From Marchantia polymorpha subsp. ruderalis (taxonomy: Eukaryota; Streptophyta; Marchantiopsida; Marchantiales; Marchantiaceae): a stretch of 64,000 bases of DNA. Below, one piece after another: positions 1 to 12,663 of this stretch (positions are counted from its first letter, which is position 1; every line of letters begins with the position of its first letter). Under the pieces are notes generated by a model. The model saw only the letters and a program-made list of their open reading frames with translations, searched no databases and was not told the origin of the DNA. A program made the position numbers and the translations under genes. The stretch is taken from NCBI GenBank assembly GCA_037833965.1, contig AP031357.1:8638001-8702000 (forward strand). The letters run 5' to 3'.

Positions 1-3000
1 ATATTGACGAGCCTTTTGCTTTCATATTAAGTGCCCCTTCTCGGTGCTTGTGTTGGAGAAAGTGTTGTGCTTTGGTTTGGGTTCAGATCTGATAAAGTCC
101 TAAAGTGGAAAAAAGAGATTGTAGACGCTCGAAGGAAATCATGTGGATGCCACTGCCGATGCCAGATGCTCGAGATTTAAGGCGCCGGATGTGAGTCTAT
201 GTGATGGTGACGACGAACGTTATTGTTCTTGGTGTCCATATTCATTCCACACTTATGGCGGGAATCGGCAGACCTTGTGATGTGCTCGAGGGAGGGATTG
301 CTGTTGTTTTTATGATGTCTTCTGTTTTTTGACATGATGATGATGTTGGTGGCGCGGTGTTGTTGTTGTTGTCTCCCCCCGCCCGCCCTGTCCAAATTCA
401 CTCCAGCTCCACTTTATTGCTGCAAATGCAACCAAGTGTGGCTCGTTGAGAATTCATGTACGTACTCGATCTTGTGTCGTGGGATTGATGTACGAGGTGA
501 CTTGCAATTCGGAAAAGTCCGGAGCCATTGAATGTCGTCGTGATCATGAGCCTCCAATCTATCCCGACCTACTTACAGAGGCAGGCCTTCGTGCTCCAGT
601 GCATCTTCCAACTCCTCGGTGCAAGTTATCATTTGCACGATACTCGTGTGCTGCACATCGGTGGTGTCAAGTTCTGAGGTCAAGACGAGTCTTATTCACA
701 ATGTCCTTCAAGCTCACACGTTGTTTGAATCGAACTGTTCAGCCCAGATAAAAAGAAAACAGTGAGAACGCGCATACTCTGAAAAGGCTCGGGACGGAAC
801 GAGCCACTGCCACGCACTCCACTAACACCTGAGCTGGCCTAGCCCTCGACAAAACCACGGCCCCTACAAATTGATAGCTCAGCTACAATCCATACAGGAT
901 CATAGCTCAGCTCAATCCATAGTTAGGCTGCACACGGAGAGAAAGAAACATCGCTTCATCGAACTTGACAACGTGAAATTAATGGATAGATGTGCTGATG
1001 CACGAGAACATCGATGGGACTCCGATGAACAGCTCCTGATCCTTATCGCATACTGACAGACAGAGGTGCCCGACACTAGTGATTATAGGTTCACGGAGGG
1101 GAATTACAGTGCTAGTGAATGGGGATGGATTGAGCCGGCCTCCACTTTCTGCAAAGTTTGTGGGTGCCACTCACTCACTGTAGGTGGCTGGGCTGGCTGG
1201 CTGTGGGTGGCTGGTCAGCTGGTGGTCCCAACTCCCCACTCCCGAGCTCCCTCCTTGCTTTCATGGTATTCGCCCTCCGTCTCGATACGATAGAGGCAAT
1301 GTTAGCGGCTTTGACCCAAACCTTTTGCTAGAGTACTCGAAGACCTCCGGCCTGGAGACCATAGCCGTGTGGAAAACTCTCAGCTCCCGCCGCAGGCAGG
1401 ACGTGGAAGCCTACCCCGGTGGACGACAAATCGAGCGCAAGGTTTGCAGAGAGCTCCCGATTCAGATCCCGGGATGCTCCAAAGTGTCAGCGTTCTGATT
1501 CTTGTGAAGGAAGGAGGGAGGGAAGGAGGACTGGAGAAGGAGAGGTGCGGCGAGGTGAATGACAGGAGATGGAGATGCGATGGATGCAGATGTCCGATTC
1601 AATCTCAGGAGCAGAGCAGTAGTGGACCAGTAGTACAGGACAGTGAGAGAGACGGGGGCTAATGATAAAATAATGTGCGGGTGGGTCCGGCCTCGGCTCG
1701 CAGGTACAGGATGATTATTGCCTTTGGGCCTCACATCATCCAGTCAGATTCAGTCCCCTCCCTCGCTCCCTCCGTCGACGTACTGTACTGGAATTTCTAC
1801 CTGTCGTGGACCTCAGTCAGCTCGGCTCCGCTCATTCGGCTCAGCTTAGCTCAGCTGAAACACCATATCCAAACTGGATCCTTTTCCCTTTCCCGAACGC
1901 AGAGATTCGATTCGATGAGCTTGACGCAATGACTCCAATCAGAAGGCCGGTTTTGACACGTAGCAGACGACTGCCTTTCTTCGCTTGTGCAGCTCTTAAA
2001 ATCGCCTCGAGCCCGAATCATGGTCCACCACCGAGCTAAAGAACATCCCCCCGCCACCCTCCCCACTTCTTACAAAGCGGGGTTCCGGATTGCGGATCGC
2101 CAGGACCGCAATGGCACAACCGCGATCTCTGCCCCAATTGCAACATCTGAGAATGTAGTCGATACTGCCACCGTATGTATGTACTTACGCAATTGCCTAC
2201 AAATTCAGCTCAATTTATCTGTAAAGCTCTCGATGGATCGATCGATCGACAGACTACCATTCATTATCAACACAGCCTCCTCTCCTCTCCTCTCACGTCA
2301 GTCGTAGTTGTTCCACTACCCTCAACCCCCTCCCTCCCTCCTTCCTTCCTTCCTCCCTCCTCCTCCTCCTCCTCCCAACACATTACTTTGCCATCTCTCA
2401 TGCTGCATCTGCTGCCGACTGTCTGCCGCCTGGTGTACTGATCCGGCCCAGCTCTGGCAAGATGCAGACGGGAGCAGTGGCACCAGACGGCCGTATGACA
2501 TGTGACGATTCGTCGTTTGGCGATTTACTATAAAGACTGCATTGTAACTGTTTCCAGATTCAACCATCCTGAGAGCTTAGCGGTGACTCTCGACCCGTAC
2601 TCCGAGAACGAACCTCATTAGCACATGCATGCTGTACCTCAAGCAGCGGCAGCGATGGGACTGGAACTCCATCCCGGAGGGAATCAGATACGATTATCAC
2701 TTGATAAGGGAGCTGCTGTATCGGGCCATTACTACCAGAAGTAAAATCGCGCTGCTGCTGATGATACTGTATCTCCCCCGGGATCCCATCGGAATCTACG
2801 ATGTTTCCCTTGAGGTGGTGTCGATACTTATCGTCTACTTTTCTTCAGTCTACAGGTGGTGTTTAGTGTGTCCTGGCTACCCCTGACTTTCTCGGACGGA
2901 GGAGAAACCCTTTCCGTCCGAGGGCCAAATTCTCGAGAAGTCAGTAGAGGTAGATACATCGGTCCCTCGTTGGCAAAAGAGGATGTGAGGCTGAACGAGT

Positions 3001-4278
3001 GAAAGAATTGTCATCATTGATCTGGCTCGGGAGGGAGATGCTGTGGAATTTGCGGGCTCTAGATCGCTATCGTACAAAATCCAGGACCCCAGGAAGAGGG
3101 ATCGCTTCGTACTGTCCATCCAATCCAGAACATCAAATCAGGCACGCAGGCAGGCAGGCATGCATGGCATTTACTCTTTCCGAGAGTAGGGAGGATCGAT
3201 ATACGATCGGAGATGTGTCGTCTTCACCGAGTATCGTCACACTACGGTCTTCTTCCTCTACGAGATTCACAGCCAGTAGAGACAGACGGGAAAAAAGACA
3301 ACCATTCCAGTATTTTCAATTCTCGGTCTGTTCGTGTCACAATGCTGTCCTTCTCGGCTGGTCCTAGTTGTCAATATTATAAGGCATTTGTTGACGACAC
3401 TGCTTAGCCCGCATTCAGAGCGCAGGGCCCAGCCCTCTGCCTCGAGCTCTTACGTCTGCACCTCCCGAGGACCCGTCAACTGTTTGCACAGAGAACAAAT
3501 CTCTTCTGTAAATTCAGAGCCTAGTCTGTCCTCGGGAGACTGAGCAATCCATCACCTCACTGCAAGCATCTCTCTCTCGCTCTCGCGGTGTACCTTTTGA
3601 ACCATCTTTCTTCCCAGATGGATCTCTGTCAAGTCGCAACCAACTACCACCGTCTTCTCTCTACACAGACTAATCACAGTTCTGGATTTCTTGCAAGCTT
3701 TGAAATGTGTATACCATCTCGTACCTGACACCCTGAGTTTCTGTGCTACTTGGTACAGCTCGAGAGCTAGCTAACAGTTGCGGCAAGGTGCACAAGTGCT
3801 TGTGCGACGAGACACGATGCAAGACAGCATAGAATATTGATCGAATATTGATCGACACAACAACACACCGTAGGAGTAACAATCCCATAGTCGTTATCAC
3901 AGAAAGAATTTCTTTTCTTCCTTCTTCTGATTATCAGGAATGAATGGAAGTGGTCAAATTTTTCCGTCGGATTGGGGGAGGGATTCAGATACTGGAGTTC
4001 TAACTAAGTTAAAGCTACCTGGGCGCGCGAAGCTAGCTCTGCCGCAGAAAATGACATGACTCTTTTCAAGGGTTCCGAGATTTCACGTGGTTGTGACGCT
4101 CTCGAAGAACCTCACGTCGATGAACACGCTGTACAAATGGCGAGTCTCCTTCTGTATGGTTGACAAACTGCCGAACTGCCTGACTCACTGCCTGACTGAC
4201 TGATGAGAAATCTACAATGACGAACTAATTTTTCCTAATCTAATCATCCTCAACTCAAACAAAATTTATCAAACTTGA
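1..4278. other. GC-balanced intergenic region, no recognised gene
   Basis: All six frames give only short, low-complexity or mutually overlapping ORFs here, with no recognisable domain. The sequence has the balanced base composition of the gene islands elsewhere in the window. Part may be the 3' flank of the ATL gene, which is transcribed toward it, or an unrecognised non-coding transcript. A pyrimidine tract of CCCT, CCTT and CCT units runs at about 2322-2377, and a short TGT-repeat tract lies at about 357-372. Absence of recognisable coding sequence is an observation; any transcript is speculation. Confidence 0.5.
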
Positions 4279-5634
4279 CTACGGACGATCCTCTTTCTCC
4301 CCTGTACACGGGCAATGTCGAGCTTGAATAGACTGGTGGTCTTGAGAGGATGGAGAGCCTCCATCGCCGCCCTGCCCCTGGCCAGTTGTCGAACCTCCTT
4401 GCAGAGAACTGGTGTCTCGTATGGGACTAGATCCAAACACTCCTTGCAGAGTGCTGTTGCCAAATTTTCTCATGGACCCTGATGCCTCCAGAGAAGAACG
4501 CACTTCCTCGTGCAACTTGGAGATGGCACTCCTTCCCTCCGGCAGGACCACAGTAGGCTTCCTGCTGTTCTCACTTAAGACCCCTCCGGAACCAGCACCG
4601 GCACCCGTCGCAGATGTTTCAGTTATCGGTGCCTGTGGTATGAAGATGAACACGCTCTGGGCTGATTGATTAGCCTGACCTGCGTTTTGGTATGGGTCGA
4701 ATTCGTGAACATCTGCTCCTCTCTGCGTTTGCTGGACTGCTGAAGACGATGACCCACCACCGCCTCCACCACCACCTGCGCCAGCTGGTGACTGCTGTTC
4801 ACATATATCCTTCCTGAACTCCTTGGACTTTCGAGGTGCAACCATCGTCCCACCGCACCAGCTTGCAGCTCTCATGCACGGGACATCAGCCGGGGACGTA
4901 TGATGCTGCTGCTGCTGCTGATGCTGGTCCTGGATCACAGTGATCTCGATACGGTGGGAGGAATCGTCATCTCGTCTCGAAGATCCGCTGATCTCTCCCA
5001 TCGACGATGAGCGCTGAATAATACCGGGTCCACTACTAGGCCCTGCTCCCTGAGAGCTCACAAAAATGCTCAGAGCAACAGCGCCAGGTTCCGGTGGGCC
5101 TGCTGGAGGGTTGCGCAGCGTCCACGAGGAGGAAATGATGGTGCTTCGGCAGAGAGGGCACGAGGGATGCGACCTGAGCCAGTTGTCTATGCAGCTGGGG
5201 TGAAACATGTGCTTGCAATTGGGGAGCAGCCTGAGCTCCTCCTTCTCCTCAAACGAGCTCAGGCAAACGGCGCACTCGGAGTCGAGATTCATCCCGTTGA
5301 AGCTCTCGGATGAGTATATCACAAGAGGGAGGTTTTTTATGACATTGGTGTCCAGCAGGTGGCCATCCTTGACCACGTCCTCCCACATCCTCGTGCCCGC
5401 ATCCTGACGGCTCAAATGGGGCCGCATGAACTTCGCGAACAACGCAAACGCTGCCACGAGTATGAGAGTAAATCCCAGTCCGATTATGATTATTGCCACA
5501 TTGGGCTTCAGCGCCGGGAGCCCCGGGTCCGCCACAGTGTCCGGCCCGAAATCTGTACACGTAGTGCACCCCATGTCTCCATTCTCGCTGGTCAAATGCT
5601 TGGTCATATTCCTCATAGCATAAGTGAATGACAT
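4279..5634 (-). CDS. ATL: ATL-family RING-H2 finger E3 ubiquitin ligase
   Basis: This unsplit 451-residue ORF has the order typical of plant ATL ligases. A hydrophobic segment lies at about residues 46-68 (membrane anchor). A basic linker and a GLD-like stretch, NVIKNLPLVIY at about 97-107, follow. The canonical RING-H2 finger spans 121-162 with ligands C121, C124, C140, H142, H145, C148, C159 and C162. P138 and W152 sit where ATLs conserve Pro and Trp. Such proteins bind E2 enzymes through the RING and ubiquitinate targets at endomembranes or the plasma membrane, often in defence or stress responses; the substrate here is unknown. The C-terminal 280 residues are low complexity (Ser, Gln/His and Gly runs). 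The frame stays open 36 codons upstream but contains no ATG, so the start is placed at the ATG at 5634. ATL genes are usually intronless, as here. The subfamily number cannot be assigned. Confidence 0.93.
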   Translation of the reverse strand: MSFTYAMRNMTKHLTSENGDMGCTTCTDFGPDTVADPGLPALKPNVAIIIIGLGFTLILVAAFALFAKFMRPHLSRQDAGTRMWEDVVKDGHLLDTNVIKNLPLVIYSSESFNGMNLDSECAVCLSSFEEKEELRLLPNCKHMFHPSCIDNWLRSHPSCPLCRSTIISSSWTLRNPPAGPPEPGAVALSIFVSSQGAGPSSGPGIIQRSSSMGEISGSSRRDDDSSHRIEITVIQDQHQQQQQHHTSPADVPCMRAASWCGGTMVAPRKSKEFRKDICEQQSPAGAGGGGGGGGSSSSAVQQTQRGADVHEFDPYQNAGQANQSAQSVFIFIPQAPITETSATGAGAGSGGVLSENSRKPTVVLPEGRSAISKLHEEVRSSLEASGSMRKFGNSTLQGVFGSSPIRDTSSLQGGSTTGQGQGGDGGSPSSQDHQSIQARHCPCTGEKEDRP

Positions 5635-7100
5635 GGTGGTGGTGGTGGTGGTGGTGATGGGACTGACAACGAAGAATAAGACTCTGCTGAGCTTCTCCGA
5701 CGTACTGGGCTCGATGCCTCCGCTCGTTTCGGAACTATACACCGAATGTCAGTTGCGCTTCGTTCTCTCAAATAAAACTCTGGCCCATAACTCTTTGTCA
5801 GAATCTCCATCGCCCACCTCGTTCTACTCTGCGGGTGCCATCAACCTTAGCCCCCATGCGACTGACAGCGATGAGCTGATCCGACCTCTCAAAGAAGAAG
5901 CAACAGCAACAGCTGGCCAGCATGCATGCATGTCATAGTCTCCTCAGACACAACCGCTGAAGGAAGAGCCCGTCGAGCCTCAGAGAAAACAACCTGGACC
6001 TAGAGCTCTTCGACATAACCTCAGCACTAACGCGTTCCGTGCTGCAAGCGTTCCTGCAACAAATTCCCCACCCGCTCGATACGAGATCCACCGAACTAAG
6101 ACTCCAGCGCATTAACTGGCAGAAGTCTTTTTCAACTATAACCCAACAGATGAAGGAATTACACCTTCCTGAGCCGAAGAAGCACAGCACACACTCTGAT
6201 TGCTCCTAAGCACACGAAACCTTGTCAAACTCAATAGCCGTCGGGTGCTGCTGCTGCTGCTGCTGCCGCCGCCGCCTGGAGACGAAGAGGCGCTCGTGTC
6301 AGAAGATCCCGAACTACCACTACAGCAGCAGATGATCGAGACCGACTTGAGAACGAACAGTGAGAACAAGGCGAGGAAACGAGAAGAAACTAGAAACCTC
6401 CAAAGCGCCCGACTGCTGAAAGAGCTGAACTGCTAGCTCCGTCAAATCAGAGAGCTGAGGAGCATCAAATCAAGCGCTCTGACACTCAAGTTGTGAGTCT
6501 GCTCTGCTCTGCTCTATCAAGAGACTGATACCGAGTCCATAAACTTCTTGAGCTCACTGAAAGATCGAGCTGGAGCTGCTGCAGCTGCTACAACACACCT
6601 GGCCTAGCGCTCCTCTTCCTCCTCCTGGTCTCTGGCGCTCTCCGCAGCCACTGCCGCAATGCGAGGGGGAGGAAACTGTGGCGGGAGATGATATCGGTCT
6701 CCTCCTCGCGGCTGCTGGGGCTCTCTTATCCCTCGTCGTCTCGGTCCAGCAGCTCGACTCGTCTTTCCTCGGAAGAAACGCGAAGGACGAGAGCTGGACT
6801 GCGCAGAAAGCCAACTCGTCCGAGCTCCTGGTCTCTGTCATCCATCGCCTTTTGCTCGCCTCGCGGTGCCCGAAAAGAGAACGAATGCGCGAGCGAACGC
6901 AGGGGGAGGGGGAGAGGGGGGGAGGCCTGTAGCATCTCAGAGAGGCAGGCAGAGAGGCAGGCACGGACTCAAGGAGGAGGCGACGGTGGACCGCCGTCGA
7001 TGACTGGCTCAGTCCGCTGTGCGACTTTGGTCCACGGATTGAGGGCGACGAGTGAATCATGCAATGACTTCTGGAGGACGGTGGACTGAAAATCAAGCGT
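5635..7100 (-). promoter_or_regulatory. Long leader/promoter region of the ATL gene
   Basis: About 1.4 kb of GC- and CT-rich sequence lies directly upstream of the ATL start codon on the same strand. It carries a (TGC)n/(CGC)n tract at about 6246-6276 and a CATGCATGCATG motif at 5921-5932. That motif is an overlapping pair of RY elements, the known target of plant B3-domain regulators. Several Ser/Arg/Pro-rich ORFs are open on the minus strand (for example 6136-6369 and 6554-7096). They look like by-products of base composition, but some could be upstream ORFs if the leader is long. The transcription start cannot be fixed from sequence. Confidence 0.4.
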
Positions 7101-10100
7101 AGGCCAAACTGGGCCAGACCAAGTAAGCGAGTCTACGCGCCGGACCGGTCACGACAGCGCTGCCCGGACCCGACCGGACCGGACGGACCGGACTGTGGGG
7201 CTGTGTAATCCCACCGTCGTCGGTGTCCCCCTCCCCCTTTCCCGATTCGTCCGGTGAACTGGATACACCGGATTGCATGCTCAGCAGGTTTCTGTTCAGT
7301 TTTACGACTTCCACTTGTATCGTGTTATTACGCTCGCTATCTGTGCGCAACATTGGAGAACATGCATGGCGACAGTACTTCTCGGGGAACAAGACGGAGC
7401 ATCTACCCCAAGTGCAGATACTCAATCCGGGAAGAGTGGGTTTTCTGTATTACCTGGAGCCCGAATTTGCGAATTTTGAGAGGAAATTCGGATCAACTAC
7501 AAAACTTCTGATAATCTAATAATTCTTAGCTATATGTTCGAATGTGCTTTTAGCACAGGTGCTCTGTTGTTGCCTGACTGTCTACAAAATAGACATGTAT
7601 AATTGGACCTACATGAGATCAACTCTATTTACGCACACATATATATACACCCTTGATAAATCAAAATATATTTTTTCGATCAACTATACCATGATTGATT
7701 TTCTGGCGTCCGTATTTCATTATAAATATATCAATTAATTTTATACATAGAAATTGGTGAGAGAAAGGAGAATATCACTTGCGAACACAAAATATATTTT
7801 AGCTACATAGAGCTGAATATATTTGTATTTCTCATTATCGGAGCGTATTACGCTCGGATAGAAAATGCTCAGTGGCGGGAGCCTCCTACTCTCGAAGTAG
7901 CTGGTAGCGATGGAAATAGTTGCTACGATGTTGAACAATGATTTACGCAATCGTGGAAGCACATCGTGATGGTATAATTTGGCTTTTATCCATCACACTT
8001 TCAACATCACTTACATTTTTGACTGAACGAAGTCAGACCAAGTCTCATCAGCAGCATTGATGAGATCCGTGTCTCTCGGGGTACACCTCCGAGGCAATTA
8101 AAATTTGTTACCTAGTGAAGAGGAAGTTAGAGAATGGAAATTACTCATCCTTCTTTAGTGAGCTATGGGAGTGAACACAACTGCAATAAACAAAACTCGA
8201 TTTCCGAGAAACTGTTGGCGATTATCATTCGGCCAGAGGTTATTCGTAATCTACAGCCAGAATCTCCAAAAGACCGATATAATTTACTTTGATCTAGAGC
8301 TAGAAACATCGAAGAAATGCCCGGTGTACTAAGAAAACAGCTGTGCATCAAATATTGAACCAGCACAAAGACATGGTCTTGACTTTTAGGAGTACAATAG
8401 AATCAGAGTTGAAACCCTCCCGACCCCAATCATGGTTGGGAGGACTCGTTAGCACGGCCCACTTGGTGCTTACATACATTACATGTCACACAGAGCTTAA
8501 TCACCTATAATCTTGATATGCTAACAAGAAAGGTTTTTAATATTTTATTTTAATTTATTTTTTTTAAGGTCTGAAATCGTGTCGAATTCCAATTATCAAC
8601 ATATGTGAGAAAATACTTGAAAGTCTTCATATAGATGTCAGACTATATTTACTACCATACAATATATTTTTAGAGAAGAAAATTCCTGGTAATATAGATA
8701 GCACGAACTGATGTAATCGTGTTTTACTCTTTCATTGATCATCTAGTTTTTTCTAGTCATTTTGATTTTTATGGTTCATGTGTTTTACATTTTGCATAAT
8801 ATATATCACATTATTATTTTATTATACTATTAGTACATATTTTTGGTCTGGTTTCTTACTTCGGCGACGTCATGTGTTCAATATATTCCTGATCAACAAA
8901 CTGATAATGTTTGGCTTACGGTTATATTTACTTCCATCTACTAGTCAATATTTGGAAACATTGATACACATTTTTCTTCAGCGTGAATTTCTGTTTACAT
9001 GCATTAGAGATATACGATGGAATCTAACTCTTCACGTTTCCAATGATTTGCTATAGGTCGATTCTCTTGTTAAGAATAGAATAGGAAGATAATATTTTTT
9101 ATGCTAGACAAGTTGTTAAACACTTGTTGCAGAAAAAAGGTTCACACATGTGTACACGGGCATTCTGAGGTTTCCTTCACAATCAAATGGGTACTGGAGC
9201 AGACAAGTTGATTACGGCGGCGGCTGAGGGAGGCATGGAATGGCATCCTAATCATCTGGTGATGCAAGCAAAGAACTTTTGGCCCCAACTTGAAGTCCCT
9301 GGAATTCGCGAACCGCGTGTCGATTAGTCAACAGTGGCTTCGTTTACTCACTTCTCCCTCCTTCTTCTTCCATCGTACTTCCATCTGTGTTGCAATCACA
9401 GGGGGCCCCAGTCACTGCTCTGCCCACTTCTAAAAGTTTCGCTGGCTGATTCGTCGTTCTTTGACCTTCTGCTAATTCACCTTTTCCTCCTATTACAATG
9501 TTGAATAAACATAAAGTGAAAGACACAAAGGCCGGGGATATTTTGTAAATGTCCTTGCGTCCTCAATTCAATTCAATTCACAGTTCTCATTCAAATTAGT
9601 GTGTAAGAAAAAAGAACAGACATTCAATTTGTTCAGGTGACATCAATTGGGTGTGGACTGACTTTCCAGTCAACGACTTTTTTCCTGCATTAAACTCATA
9701 AATAGGAACATTTTATGAAGGTATAACTGGTGCGTCGAACTCACGCTTTTTTGAAGAGTTAACGCTTTCTTCAACTCTAAGATTCCACGTTAGAGTTGAA
9801 GACACCTGAATCATGCTCGGAGCACTATCGCCCTTGGATTCCACATAACCAGATCGTCACTCAAAAATTATGGGTACTCTACTTCAAGCGATCAATGTTA
9901 AATTTGGGCGAAAAATCTGGGATTCGGTACTGATTAGGGTCCAAATTCATGTGTTCATTTTGGAAGCAAGACTTTTCTTGGCTTAGCGTTATTGTTCATT
10001 CGTCGAGTCCACGATGTGGTATGTACAATGGGACATGTGGTCCCAGTAGTGAGTACCGTCCCTTTTTCCAGGTGCGTCCGGGCGTGAGTTGCAAGCTTAT

Positions 10101-11940
10101 GAAATTGAAGTTCATCTAAGCATCCCAATATTGAGCTCATGATGCAATGGTTTCTTCACCGAACTAAATCGAAGAAAAACCTAATAAATCCTTCTACTAC
10201 AGTGTCAAATCACGAATCTGATAGCTACTTGAATGCCCTGAGGTATAAATTCAACATTTCATGCCTAAGCTATCTACATTGACAAAACACTACACCTTCC
10301 AATAATACTTCACCCATTAAACTAATTATTCCTTTGCTTTTATCAAAAGGATGTGCACCTCATAGGACAATGATGATTTCACAATAATATACATGCATAT
10401 GAAATGAATCCTATGATTTCGCACATATCAAGGGTATACATAGTTTGCATCATCTTACTCAAAGAACTGAAACCAAGCTTTGTACATACATAAACAAATG
10501 GTTTCAAAATGGTGATTAGATTCTATAGTTATAAATGTTTCCGAAAAATTAAAATACATAGTAATTTGATTCTACATAAAGTTGGAATATCTAAATTTAT
10601 GAATGATATAATAAGATGCATTTAATTTTAGATTGTATCTTGGTTGATAATATCACCACACACCCCCCCCCCCCCCTATCAATTTTAACTTATATCCATT
10701 TGATTATTAACTAAAATTCCATAAATTGTTCATGACTTTTGAAATCAATTCTTTTAAGAATTGATAATTTCATCATATCAGTCAATAAAAATACACAAAA
10801 TTTCAACACAAAGACTATCAAATCGTTCGTTGAAAGAATTATTATTTTTTTAATTAGAAAATTTTACTTCTGAAAATTTATGATTGAAGAAAAGTCCCGA
10901 TTATAATTCAACGTAAGTATTGGAATTTTCTAGGACTGTCGGATTGAAACCTCGTGGATCCATAAAACACATGTTCAGCCCGTGAGTATTATAATATAAA
11001 TACAATTTCATCAATTCAAATAAATTTGAGGATAAACTCAACTTTAAATTTGACTTATAAATTTATCTAACTTCAGTCATTCTTTGTTTCTGCAATTGAA
11101 CTCTATCGTATAAAATTAGGTGCGTTCAGTCTGAGCCAAAGTATAGTAATCTAACATTTCAAGGGTTTGCAGACATTCGATTCATGAAGACATTATTTCT
11201 GTCTTACATGTTAGGTGGTGAACTATACGACTCAATATTGCGTTATGTTATCTTCACTGCACATATAGGTGTATGCAGTGAGGGTAATGTTTTTTATGTG
11301 TGTGATCAATAAGCAAGTACAGGATAACATAAAATATACACAATTAAGTTTCTCGTGAAAGATATATATTTTTTAATTATTATATTTACAGATTTTTAGT
11401 AAGTCTTTAATAAAATATTTTTGTATGTTCAATTAAAAACATCTACTCTATACTTTTAAAGAAGTGAATCGAACAAACCACAAGAATATTATAACAATCA
11501 AAATTTATTTGCATAAATGGTTACGTTCAAACTCTTAATACATATTAACTTCACACAAACTTGTACGATAGTGATTCCTACATCCTCGGACATTGTTATT
11601 GTGATTCGGACAATGAGGTAAGGCTTAGATTACATTAGAAACTCTAAAAATATACTCATCCAAAACAGCTATACTGTACATCTTAAAAACCATAGAATAA
11701 TATTCTGTCAACTTCTTGTATACTTATCATCTTTAAGATTATAAGGAAAAATAGACAGTATGCCATGCGTAGAAATAAGCGTTGTGTTTGAAATTTGAGG
11801 CATCTGTTCATAAACGATTAATACATAGAAAGCTAGTAGACTATTGAACACAGTGCAGTGGAAGAACGTGAAGATCTTGTCTTCAAATTTGGTTTAGGCT
11901 GTCAATGAATAACTTTATATAAATTGATAGAAAATTCGAT
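7101..11940. other. Intergenic, grading into AT-rich sequence
   Basis: GC falls sharply after about 7500 and no credible coding sequence is seen. Only short ORFs with no recognisable motif occur. A run of 14 C residues lies at 10663-10676 within otherwise AT-rich DNA. Nothing else is recognised. Confidence 0.5.
10663..10676 (+). repeat. C14 homopolymer
   Basis: Fourteen consecutive C residues follow a CACACA run in AT-rich flanks. This is a simple-sequence tract, prone to length variation and assembly error. Confidence 0.9.
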
Positions 11941-11964
11941 GATTGCTTCTCCGATAAAATTTCG

Positions 11965-12552
11965 ATGACAGCGAGAAAGTTGTCCCCTACCGTTCCACCC
12001 CACTTCAGAAATTTTCACGGTGTAAGTTTAATCTGCCTCGATGGTGATGCGCAATCAGAAACTGGGTACACCGGAAGAATTCCATTTACGGCCCTTCTTG
12101 TCTTTTACTGCCAGACAATCAAAACAGTCAGCAGGCAACCGTCAAACCTGGAACTCGATAAGTATGTCCGAAGTGATAAGCTGATGTGGACATGTGGACT
12201 CAGCAAGTTTAGGGGTCTATGTGCCAAATTCCCATTCGGATTGTTCTCATGCAGCCGGGATTCGCAATTTCATCTGCATGGAAAGATACCCAATGAGATT
12301 GAATTCCAAACACGGCCGAGTGATCTTCAATCGAAACGTGAAATCCTTCGATAGATGAAACCTCATTCTGGCAGACAAATAAAAATGGATATCCAAAAAT
12401 ATTCACATCCTGCTGATCGAAAGACCACTCCATGCCATGAAATTAACAGACATATTTGCAAGTGCAATCCCTCAAGTTGTCACGACTACCAAGTGGACAA
12501 TGTTGATAAGAAAATAGATTTGACACACCCTAAGAGTGTCAAATCAATTTAG
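11965..12552 (+). pseudogene. Two abutting ORFs in one frame, split by a TAG
   Basis: An ATG-initiated 129-codon ORF ends in TAG at 12352-12354. The next codon is an ATG that stays in the same frame for another 65 codons to 12552. Taken as one frame, about 195 codons are interrupted by a single stop. Composition is more balanced than the flanks. No domain is recognised in either half, and the second half runs into the MITE-like element that begins at 12501. The likeliest explanations are a decayed gene or transposon fragment, or chance. Confidence 0.2.
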
Positions 12553-12663
12553 GGTAAACCCTGAGTTAACTATTGTTTTCCGTATTCATCAGTGGGATCC
12601 ACTGGGATTTTTCCAGTTGATTACCCTCATCTAGAGTGTGTCAAATCTATTTTCTTTGCAACA
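12501..12663. mobile_element. MITE-like element with terminal inverted repeats
   Basis: A perfect 21-bp inverted repeat lies at 12508-12528 and 12636-12656. Imperfect pairing extends outward to TGTTG at 12501 and CAACA at 12663, giving a 163-bp element that begins TG and ends CA. Inside the left arm, GATTTGACAC and its reverse complement GTGTCAAATC form a second hairpin, so the motif occurs three times. The flanks (ACAATG on both sides, or its near complement) could include a short target duplication but are too palindromic to be sure. There is no coding capacity. The structure fits a non-autonomous DNA transposon. Confidence 0.55.

Noticed and set aside
6554-7096. 180-codon minus-strand ORF upstream of ATL
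   Set aside because: The product is Ser/Pro/Arg-rich without domains and lies in a GC-rich leader; it is most likely compositional.
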